Source of the DNA: Candidatus Paceibacter normanii SCGC AAA255-P19
Lineage (GTDB): Bacteria; Patescibacteriota; Minisyncoccia; Minisyncoccales; Paceibacteraceae
DNA length: 19,742 nt
Assembly (NCBI GenBank): GCA_000398025.1
Contig: ASKX01000012.1
Location: 1 to 19,742 of the forward strand
Direction of reading: 5' to 3'
Positions 15,201-19,742 of this stretch are shown here, one piece after another. A program made the position numbers and the translations under genes. The notes under the pieces were generated by a model. The model saw nothing but the letters and a program-made list of their open reading frames with translations, was not told the origin of the DNA and did not search any database. Every line of letters begins with the position of its first letter. The first letter of the stretch is position 1.

Positions 15201-16383
15201 CTTCCCAAGTAGGGGGAGTTCTTTTATCTATCAATGCCTGCCAAGAAGTGCTATAGGAATGAAGCTTCGTCCAAAATTCAATCGTAAAATTGCCTGTAAG
15301 CCTAAGGTCAGAATTATCAGCTATTTCAACATAATCATCCACGCCGTCGAATTCCATTCCGCCGCCGACTTTCCCATCAGAATACTTTGACTTATAACTC
15401 TCTAAATAATCCCTCTTAATCTGCGCCGCCCCCCGTGCATAGTCGTAAATCCGCACATCGTCGATAAAGCCAGGCATAAAAGTGCCTCCATCTAACCTAG
15501 CCATCATCCTTATTCCTAAAGAAGAACTTTGTATTAATGTTCCCGTTACACCCTCACTTGTGTCTAACTCTCCGTCAACATAAAGAGCTCTACTATCTTC
15601 ATTCTTAAAGGTTGCTACTACGTGATGCCACTGAGTGGTGTCATAAGTCCCGACACTTGAAACATATCCTCCATTTCCCGTGCCAAAGAATTCGTAAATG
15701 AACTTGCCAACAGTCCCTCTCCCTACCTTCCATATCCTAACACCAGTTCCAGTAAAGTCATCTCTATTAATGGCTTCTGGTCCTGCCGCATCTTTAACCC
15801 ATAGTTCTATAGATATTTCTGTAACAACATCGTAAGACGCATTATAACCAACATCCACATAATCATCGCTTCCGTCGAATTCCATTGCGCCGCCGACGCG
15901 ACCAGAGGAGGTCCAAGTAGGATCGTCAGTGCCAGCATTAGCGTCGGCGCCACGAGTTCCGTTATTTGAACCAACATAATCGTAAGCATATTGGCCTGTT
16001 CCTTCGTCAAACGTCCAATAACTGACCGGGTTTCCCGAGCCACCGTCGTTTATCATTCCGTCGTTGCCCTGACCAGAATTATCAGCGACCAATGGTCCTG
16101 TTCCTCCGTCAAAATTCCAGAAACCAACCAACCCGCGAGTCATCGTGTCAGTGGGGATAGAGGCGCCTCCCCCAAACCAACCATTCAATGCTCCTACAAT
16201 GCCAATGCCCGTGACAGCAGCCACGACTATTCCGATGATTATTGGAACTGTAAGCTTGGGACGTTTCATATTGTCGCTAAACTGACGCGAAACATTACGC
16301 GAAACCGACGCTAAACTTTCGCGTCTGTTTTGCGTGGGTCCCCACCTTGTGGGGTTTTGCGTCTGTTTAGCGGTATTATTCAT
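10252..16383 (-). CDS. Giant membrane-anchored surface protein with nine LamG-like domains
   Basis: A 2043-residue protein. Residues 1-43 are a basic, Arg-rich cytoplasmic tail; 44-66 are a single hydrophobic segment acting as signal anchor; the rest is predicted to be outside. Nine LamG-like jelly-roll domains (Laminin_G_3 / concanavalin-A-like type) each open with FDGxDDYV and close with IDDVRIYN(Y/R)A. They lie at about 168-318, 343-497, 553-725, 821-970, 995-1157, 1208-1370, 1422-1580, 1656-1820 and 1869-2033, with WHHVVA-type strands in most. Connectors repeat in three kinds: RDYLESYKSKYS, YHYNRGGPVAHWKFDEGSG and DYNAGFxxRFGGSPADDMTRG, giving an ABC-ABC-ABC order. LamG domains commonly bind glycans or proteins, so adhesion is a reasonable inference; the ligand is unknown. 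No LPXTG or other sorting signal is seen at the C terminus. The ATG overlaps the upstream gene by 8 bases, implying translational coupling to the competence cluster. Confidence 0.93.
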   Translation of the reverse strand: MNNTAKQTQNPTRWGPTQNRRESLASVSRNVSRQFSDNMKRPKLTVPIIIGIVVAAVTGIGIVGALNGWFGGGASIPTDTMTRGLVGFWNFDGGTGPLVADNSGQGNDGMINDGGSGNPVSYWTFDEGTGQYAYDYVGSNNGTRGADANAGTDDPTWTSSGRVGGAMEFDGSDDYVDVGYNASYDVVTEISIELWVKDAAGPEAINRDDFTGTGVRIWKVGRGTVGKFIYEFFGTGNGGYVSSVGTYDTTQWHHVVATFKNEDSRALYVDGELDTSEGVTGTLIQSSSLGIRMMARLDGGTFMPGFIDDVRIYDYARGAAQIKRDYLESYKSKYSDGKVGGGMEFDGVDDYVEIADNSDLRLTGNFTIEFWTKLHSYSTSWQALIDKRTPPTWEGYHVAVDPANNKLRFHSSSSGNFHATTAPTLDRWYFCTVIFNGTTYKWYVNGDFETSTDASPLESSTKDLLIGAGNNPTVGGEPANTLIDEVRIYNRALTAAEVRFHYNRGGPVAHWKFDEGSGYITLDETDNDNDGTLGSSTEGDSAEPTWTTGKYGTALEFDGVDDYVNIDTIVSDLSSDTAGTIELWMYSENDDSGYPMMVTFGDTDSSTAIFFDLYLGKLRAAVYVSGSYSWNIMTDSAIDDYQKWLYVTLVQDGTGPVLYINGEKPAQTFSSYSDKTKWFTGASGIDNGRIGCDNLDSYGDDLFFKGIIDDVRIYNYARTAGEIRLDYNAGFSVRFGGSPADDMTRGLVGYWNFDEQGSPLAFDQSDYGNDGMINDGGSGNPVSYWTFDEGTGTTATDYIGSNNGTLNGPTWTSSGRVGGALDFDGSDDYVDCGTDSSFDVTAVTVEAWFKTSSIAQQVIAGNWETSRGYKLMSGNNGNVLFYSDGNGNYWGTSVADGKWHHIAATITGTTKKGYIDGIEVYTVSEGLTTVSTLNFYIGANNSATPSQLFDGLIDDVRIYDYARDAAQIKRDYLESYKSKYSEGAPCLAGATCGGGLSFDGVDDFVDCGSDASLQFGSGDFSIEAWIKRDDVTNYDGIASRNTAVDYKRSWVFRTDNANNKLALSTNDDGLGGGFATTETVADVITVGNWHHVVVVKSGTEATFYVDGSVVADDGVASKSSLYATTYPLKIGGTDLFDGLIDEVRIYNRALSAEEVRYHYNRGGPVAYWKFDEGSGITAYDETNNDNDGTLGGDGAGTDLPTWTSGKYGSALSFDGSDDYIKITDPGANSSLDITTTVTLGAWIKTAQDASHVRVLEKGGYDSGEYALEVHSGKVGIEMFGLSPSSTHGASDVNDNEWHHIVGVWDGSNKKHYVYVDGVQETSKTVTGSYTADNEDVSIGSRLGTGYFFNGLIDDVRIYNYARSASEIRTDYNEGFAARFGGSPADDMTRGLVGYWNMDEGDGQFAYDQSDYDNTGYARPYGKALSFDGVNDYVETAEKIDVSSGFSVVMWWKREGDSGGGTSDTYHDLMLAINGYTYNRVRVTKAGTTIRAEVMTDSVNRVDSTSVSNPDNWHQVGMIWDGSKVYYVLDGVRGSGSTATGALESSTASVRFGRLSNVYYIANGLMKDARIYNRALSITEVAECYKGIYSDESGLVGYWPFNKSYGTTAYDESGNGNHGTLGDGTCSPGAGTCPTWENNMPQWSEGAPAGVAGGSAGGAMQFDGVDDYVNVSDSDVLDTIRTFEAWVYVPEGLSDATAYHGLVTKEDSSTVGLAVRYSTSPNQFRASWKDSNSDSSQVFYSIPAYGEWYHLVAMLNSDMKTELFVNGISQGTDAVLADNQYAEFLSDPVRMGSSQEGRESKATIDEVRIYNRALSSEEIRYHYNRGGPVAHWKFDEGSGTIAYDSTNNNNDGTLEASMTNDDWVTGKLGTALSFDGTDDYVSVAESTSLKLTDANNITLEAWVKLNNVSGLKQVIGRFDAAGGTRFYLLRVRDNTAEFYLSDDGTWDTTYQLLSTSTFSANVWTHIVAVSDGTMRLYINGVADANTKTPPVSIGDGTEDIYIGSEVGTGNYFDGLIDDVRIYNYARTQEQILIDYNAGLATHFK
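12241..14172 (-). repeat. LamG super-repeat 2 (domains 4-6)
   Basis: Residues 738-1381, from SPADDMTRGLVGYWNFDE to the FGG before the next SPADD. Modules are in the same A-B-C order as super-repeat 1. It includes a Cys pair in the linker before domain 5 (C986, C992) not present in super-repeat 1. Confidence 0.85.
14173..16152 (-). repeat. LamG super-repeat 1 (domains 1-3)
   Basis: Residues 78-737, from DTMTRGLVGFWNFD to RFGG. The start-to-start distance of the MTRGLVG motif is 662 residues to the second copy (M81 to M743) and 644 to the third (M743 to M1387). The DNA at 16001-16062 matches 14015-14076 in super-repeat 2 at 61 of 62 positions. Confidence 0.85.
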
Positions 16384-16672
16384 ATAGATTCGCTTTCTTT
16401 ATGATAATCTTGTATATATTCTCTAAAAAGTCTCCGCCGGCATAGCCAATAATAAAAGCTAAGGCTGGCGTAAAAGCGCCCTCTAGGGTAAATCCGACTG
16501 ATTGAATTGCCCAAACTGAGACTAATCCAATAGTTCCAGACGTTATCATTGTTCCTACAAAATAACCCGGCCTAAACGGAACATCTTTATAGGAAAACTG
16601 ATGCTTAATAAAGCCCACTAGCCCCCTCATTATTCCACCACCTATAGCCGCTAAAAATATATATATCATCAT
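16376..16672 (-). CDS. Small three-helix membrane protein, holin-like, function unknown
   Basis: A 98-residue protein with three hydrophobic stretches: about 2-22 (IYIFLAAIGGGIMRGLVGFI), 37-57 (YFVGTMITSGTIGLVSVWAI) and 66-90 (AFTPALAFIIGYAGGDFLE). The last has a glycine-rich GYAGGDF turn, and the C terminus is basic (KIIIKKANLYE). Size and topology resemble small phage holins, but no diagnostic motif proves that, and no lysin or phage gene is nearby. It overlaps yraN by 4 bases (ATGA) and the LamG gene by 8 bases, so its product is made together with both. The start may be the first or second of two adjacent ATG codons. A role in export or anchoring of the LamG protein is only suggested by adjacency. 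Confidence 0.75.
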   Translation of the reverse strand: MMIYIFLAAIGGGIMRGLVGFIKHQFSYKDVPFRPGYFVGTMITSGTIGLVSVWAIQSVGFTLEGAFTPALAFIIGYAGGDFLENIYKIIIKKANLYE

Positions 16673-17028
16673 ATTATGTTTTCATAATGATTTAAACGTT
16701 CCATTGAATTGTCGCGTCTCAGAACTACACATACAGCGTCTACCCGGTAAGGTCCTTGCCATTTCTTCCAAGCCGTATAGGCTCTGGCATTTCCCCATAA
16801 TTTTCTTAATTTTCTTTTATTAATGGTTTCTTCCGGCGCGCCAAAATCTTCTCCTTTCTTCGTTCTTACTTCCACAAATACCATTTCGTTTCCTCTCTTA
16901 GCAATTAAATCTATCTCCGCATATTTTGTTTTGTAATTCTGTTCAATTATATTATATCCTTTATTCTTTAGATACCGTTTGGCTGTCTCCTCGCCTATTT
17001 TCCCCGTCGTTAAATTAGACTGATTCAT
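16669..17028 (-). CDS. yraN: YraN family (UPF0102) endonuclease-like protein
   Basis: A 119-residue member of the YraN family with a restriction-endonuclease-like fold. It has the opening GKIGEETAKRYLKNKGY (9-25), the core EIDLIAKRGNEMVFVEVRT (38-56) with likely metal ligands E38, D40 and E53, and the family's closing RVDAVCVV strand. Length is normal. In many bacteria yraN sits beside comM/dprA or rnhB, and a role in DNA processing is suspected but not proven. The ATG lies 14 bases inside the end of comM and there is no ribosome site, which indicates coupling. The stop is TGA within ATGATG, where the next gene starts. Confidence 0.93.
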   Translation of the reverse strand: MNQSNLTTGKIGEETAKRYLKNKGYNIIEQNYKTKYAEIDLIAKRGNEMVFVEVRTKKGEDFGAPEETINKRKLRKLWGNARAYTAWKKWQGPYRVDAVCVVLRRDNSMERLNHYENII

Positions 17029-18550
17029 AGATTTTGGGACGATACTGCAAAGCTTCGGCCATGTGAGAAACAGTTATTTCCGGCGCTCCCTCTAAATCAG
17101 CAATAGTTCTGGCCACTTTTATCATTTTCATGTAAGAACGGGCCGACAATTGGAACTTCGCGCTCGCCTGCTTCAAAAGTTCTTCTACTTCTTTTGTCAG
17201 CTGGCAATATTTTTTAATGTGGCTATTTTTCATTTGAGCATTGGTTTGAATTGGCTCTTTCTTGAAACACTTTGCCTGTCTTTCTCTTGCCAAAATAACT
17301 CTTTTTCTGATTGCTTTTGATGATTCTAACAATTCGGAGGCCTTTTGATTCTCAGAAAATTCTGCCACATCAACCGGCTGAACGTTTATGTGTAAGTCAA
17401 TCCTGTCTAAGATAGGCCCTGAGATTCTTTTCTGATATTTTCTTATCTGACGAGGCGTACAGACACAATTTTTCTTTGGGTGGTTTAAATAACCGCAAGG
17501 GCAAGGATTAGCAGAAGCTACCAACATAAAATCTGCTGGATATCTCACCCTCTCTTTACTACGCGAAATAGTTAAGTATCCGTCCTCCAAAGGTTGACGC
17601 ATTGCCTCCATTACTGAACGTGGAAATTCGTTAAACTCGTCCAGAAAAAGAACTCCCCGATGAGCCAAACTTACTTCTCCAGGATGCGGCCTTGCCCCGC
17701 CGCCAATAAGACCCACAGGAGAAGCCGTATGATGCGGCGCTCGAAACTGTCGATGGGTTATCAATGAACCTCCTGGTGGTATATTGCCAGCTGCAGAATA
17801 TATTTTAGTTACTTCCAGTGATTCTTCTTCATTCAAAGAAGGCATAATTCCGGGCAAAGCTCTGGATAGCATAGTTTTTCCAGAACCGGGGCTGCCAACC
17901 ATAATAATATTGTGACCACCAGCTGCCGCTATCTCTACGGCTCTTTTTGCCTGCTCTTGCCCTAAAATTTCTTTCATGTCGAATTCAGCCGGAGCGGGCA
18001 ATCTATCTTCTGGCTCTTTATAAATAGCAGGTCCAATTAATCTTTTTCCTAAAAAATGTGAGGCAAGTTGGAAAAGATTTTCTCCCGGGTAAACCTTTAT
18101 TCCTTTAATCACTGCTGCTTCATTTGCTGAATCCTTGGGAACAAATAAATTTTTAAATCCGTTTTCTTTGGCGAAAAGAGCCAGTAAAAATGCTCCTTTG
18201 GTATGCCGTAAAGAACCGTCAAGTGACAATTCTCCAAAAAATAAAGATTCTTCCGGTAAGGAAAACTGCAAAACGCCTTTTAAGATTCCCAAGGCAATTG
18301 GCAAATCGTAAAAAGAACCTTCTTTGGGAATATCGGCCGGAGCTAGATTAACTGTGATTTTCTTTGTCGGGAACTCAATCCCCGAACTCAAAATTGCCGT
18401 CCTGACTCTTTCTTTGCTTTCGTCAACCGACTTATCAGGAAGTCCGACAATTTCAAACCCAGGCAACCCCCTACTCGCCAAGTTAACCTCAACATCTACT
18501 TTTATTGTTTCCAGCCCCGAATTAGCCGCTGACGACACTTTAATCAACAT
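17015..18550 (-). CDS. comM: ComM/YifB Mg-chelatase-like AAA+ ATPase
   Basis: A 511-residue AAA+ protein. In Gram-negative models ComM is a hexameric helicase that drives branch migration during natural transformation. The N-terminal ChlI-like domain has the family start GLETIKVDVEVNLASRGLPG and PADIPKEGSFYDLPIA (71-86). Walker A is GSPGSGKT (219-226), Walker B is GVLFLDEF (299-306), and the arginine-containing GPILDRIDLHI follows. A CxC ... CxC pair (C350, C352, C362, C364), typical of this family, probably binds zinc. The C-terminal Mg_chelatase_C part ends with LSARSYMKMIKVARTIADLEG (468-488). Length is normal. It overlaps dprA by 11 bases and yraN by 14; GGCGGAAAA just before the ATG could act as ribosome site. 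Confidence 0.97.
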   Translation of the reverse strand: MLIKVSSAANSGLETIKVDVEVNLASRGLPGFEIVGLPDKSVDESKERVRTAILSSGIEFPTKKITVNLAPADIPKEGSFYDLPIALGILKGVLQFSLPEESLFFGELSLDGSLRHTKGAFLLALFAKENGFKNLFVPKDSANEAAVIKGIKVYPGENLFQLASHFLGKRLIGPAIYKEPEDRLPAPAEFDMKEILGQEQAKRAVEIAAAGGHNIIMVGSPGSGKTMLSRALPGIMPSLNEEESLEVTKIYSAAGNIPPGGSLITHRQFRAPHHTASPVGLIGGGARPHPGEVSLAHRGVLFLDEFNEFPRSVMEAMRQPLEDGYLTISRSKERVRYPADFMLVASANPCPCGYLNHPKKNCVCTPRQIRKYQKRISGPILDRIDLHINVQPVDVAEFSENQKASELLESSKAIRKRVILARERQAKCFKKEPIQTNAQMKNSHIKKYCQLTKEVEELLKQASAKFQLSARSYMKMIKVARTIADLEGAPEITVSHMAEALQYRPKIYESV

Positions 18551-19403
18551 GATATTTTCCGCCTTCTTGGTTTATAAAACCTTTTAACTGCATTAAAGAT
18601 AAAGTTGTGCCAACCTTTGCGACTGGCAATCCTAAAATTCTGGCTAAGGCATCCGCTTCCAAGGATTCTCTTTGTAACTTCTCAATTATTTCTCTTTCCA
18701 ATCCGCCCAATCTGGCTAAACCCGGTTTAGTTAAACTCGGTTTAGTCCGAGAAATGTTATAGTATTTCAAAATATCTCCTGCCTCCGTCGCTACGCCGGC
18801 TCCTTCTTTTATAAGCTGACTTGTTCCTTTTGAAACTTCACTGGTCAAGGGCCCCGGAACAGCAAATATTTTTCTGCCAAATTTTTTGGCAAATTCTGCC
18901 GTAATCAGAGAACCGCTATTTAATCCAGCCTCTACGATCAAAACTGCTTTTGAAAGACCGGCTACTATTCTATTTCTTTTGGGATAAGTCCAGAGAGCCG
19001 GAGGAAATTTTCCTTCAAATTCGGAAACAATTAATCCTTTTTTCTTTAAAATCTCGTTGTAAAGTTCTTCTTGGTATTCAGGATGGATTATATCTATCCC
19101 GCAAGGCATTACAGCTATGGTTCTGCCTCCTGCTTCCACTGCGGTTTTGTGGGCAGCTTCGTCTCCACCATACATAAACCCAGAAACTATGGTTATGCCG
19201 GCTGTCGCTATTTCTTCTACTAATTGCTCGGTTATTTTTCTTCCGTAGCTCGTTAAACGTCTTGAACCAACCACTGCTAAACAATTCTCAAAAATCTCCT
19301 CATCCCACTCTCCTTTGTAATAAAGCTTCTTTGGCGCATCCTTACCAATTTTCCTCAATAATCCCGGATACCCTTTATCTTTAATTGTAACAACTTTCTC
19401 CAT
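18540..19403 (-). CDS. dprA: DNA-processing protein DprA (SMF family)
   Basis: A 287-residue protein that in characterised species binds incoming single-stranded DNA and loads RecA during transformation. The Rossmann-like domain shows VGSRRLTSYG (45-54), SGFMYGGDEAAH (74-85), a P-C-G-I-D turn (100-104), TYPKRNRIVAGLS (139-151), NSGSLITA (162-169) and AVPGP (181-185). The C-terminal winged helix (about 232-287) has the DprA_WH pattern ending TTLSLMQLKGFINQEGGKY. The N-terminal SAM-like domain seen in longer DprA proteins is absent. The usual SGLARGID motif is changed to SGFMYGGD, so Tyr replaces the common Arg/Lys. The ATG overlaps the comF stop by one base (TAATG) and no ribosome site is visible, which fits coupling. 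Confidence 0.96.
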   Translation of the reverse strand: MEKVVTIKDKGYPGLLRKIGKDAPKKLYYKGEWDEEIFENCLAVVGSRRLTSYGRKITEQLVEEIATAGITIVSGFMYGGDEAAHKTAVEAGGRTIAVMPCGIDIIHPEYQEELYNEILKKKGLIVSEFEGKFPPALWTYPKRNRIVAGLSKAVLIVEAGLNSGSLITAEFAKKFGRKIFAVPGPLTSEVSKGTSQLIKEGAGVATEAGDILKYYNISRTKPSLTKPGLARLGGLEREIIEKLQRESLEADALARILGLPVAKVGTTLSLMQLKGFINQEGGKYHVD

Positions 19404-19742
19404 TAGGGAGTGCGGGCGAGAGTAAAACCCCAGACCTTTTTGACTCCCGCTTCTTTTAGGACTTTACAACATTCTTTCATCGTTGCCCCGGTTGTCCAAA
19501 TATCATCCACTAATAAAATGTGCTCCGGGATTTCGCTGTTTAGGATTCGCCTAAACAGACCAAAACTATCTTTTACATTTTCTAATCTTTCTTTTATGTC
19601 TAATTCAGTTTGTGATTTTGTCTCTCGTTTTTTTTCTAACAAATTTTCGACTTTTAAATTTGTAAATTTGCTAACTTCTTCTGCAATAATTTTAGATTGA
19701 TTAAATCCCCTTCTTTTTTCTTTTTTTGGGTGCAAAGGAACA
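19403..19742 (-). CDS. comF: ComF family phosphoribosyltransferase-like protein (5' end beyond the window)
   Basis: The C-terminal 113 codons of a ComFC-type protein. The RGFNQ motif is preceded in frame by VPLHPKKEKR, as expected for the middle of the family. A segment ETKSQTELDIKERLENVKDSF matches the family's T-x-x-Q-x-x-L ... R-x-x-N pattern. The PRPP-binding loop is ILLVDDIWTTGATM. The in-frame TTG at 19735 encodes the Leu of PLHPKK and is not a real start; the gene continues past 19742. In Gram-positive models ComFC is needed for transformation, probably acting with the ComFA helicase. It is the first visible gene of the competence cluster and ends in TAATG with dprA. Confidence 0.95.
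   Translation of the reverse strand, partial: VPLHPKKEKRRGFNQSKIIAEEVSKFTNLKVENLLEKKRETKSQTELDIKERLENVKDSFGLFRRILNSEIPEHILLVDDIWTTGATMKECCKVLKEAGVKKVWGFTLARTP

Noticed and set aside
16340..16361. ccccac-ctt-gtgggg followed by ttttg on the plus strand as an intrinsic terminator
   Set aside because: It lies inside the LamG coding region, the T-run is only four bases, and no plus-strand gene is supported anywhere in the window.
10252..16383. Array of similar units as a CRISPR or tandem satellite
   Set aside because: The repeats are in frame, of protein-domain size, and diverge as coding sequence; there is no short repeat-spacer pattern.
16946..16956. TATAAT boxes inside yraN as an internal promoter for the LamG gene
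   Set aside because: No -35 box lies at a suitable distance (AACGGT at 17 bases), and the boxes arise from AT-rich codons for Asn, Ile and Ile.
18716..18730. Palindrome ctaaacccggtttag inside dprA, resembling the REP-like hairpins near the transposase
   Set aside because: The arms are shorter and differ in sequence. The stretch encodes the repeated TKP(G/S)L linker before the winged helix and is explained by coding for that repeat.
19733..19735. TTG as start codon of the ComF-like gene
   Set aside because: The frame stays open to the window edge and reads VPLHPKKEKRRGFNQ, the expected internal ComF sequence, so the gene is cut by the window and the TTG is an internal Leu.

Overview
This window most likely comes from a Patescibacteria (Candidate Phyla Radiation, Parcubacteria-like) genome. 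The evidence is indirect. The RNA polymerase subunits are short (beta 1053 aa, beta' 1185 aa). Genes are tightly packed, often overlap by 1 to 14 bases, and mostly lack clear Shine-Dalgarno sequences. Two large surface or envelope proteins (a nine-LamG protein and an O-antigen-ligase/TPR protein) sit beside a competence gene set, a mix typical of these genomes. Long conserved ORFs read through without TGA, and yraN ends in TGA, so the standard bacterial code 11 applies, not the TGA=Gly code of Gracilibacteria/SR1. All nine genes are on the minus strand, so transcription runs from right (19742) to left (1).

Layout in transcription order. (1) 19742-10252: a six-gene overlapping cluster, comF (5' end cut by the window edge) - dprA - comM/yifB - yraN - a small three-helix membrane protein - a 2043-aa membrane-anchored protein with nine LamG-like domains. 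The first three are natural-transformation genes, so the giant surface protein is probably co-transcribed with DNA-uptake and processing genes. (2) 10251-9369: a short gap with a stable GC-rich hairpin, then a RAYT/IS200-like Y1 transposase gene bracketed by two identical 21-bp palindromes. (3) 9329-6967: a good sigma70-type promoter and a 768-aa O-antigen-ligase-like membrane protein with a C-terminal TPR domain. It is bracketed by two related gatgag/ctcatc palindromes in opposite orientation. (4) 6966-6742: an intergenic region with hairpins and a near-consensus promoter (TTGACA-17-TAAAAT). (5) 6741-18: rpoB and rpoC, 4 bases apart, apparently not attached to the rplKAJL genes that precede them in most bacteria.

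The most unusual object is the LamG protein. Its nine LamG domains form three super-repeats of three different module types (ABC-ABC-ABC, about 645-662 residues each), and the protein ends where a fourth super-repeat would begin. Two DNA stretches 1,986 bp apart inside the gene match at 61 of 62 bases while the neighbouring LamG cores have diverged. This points to segmental duplication followed by uneven gene conversion or selection. No tRNA, rRNA or CRISPR array was seen. No stretch longer than about 225 bases lacks a gene.
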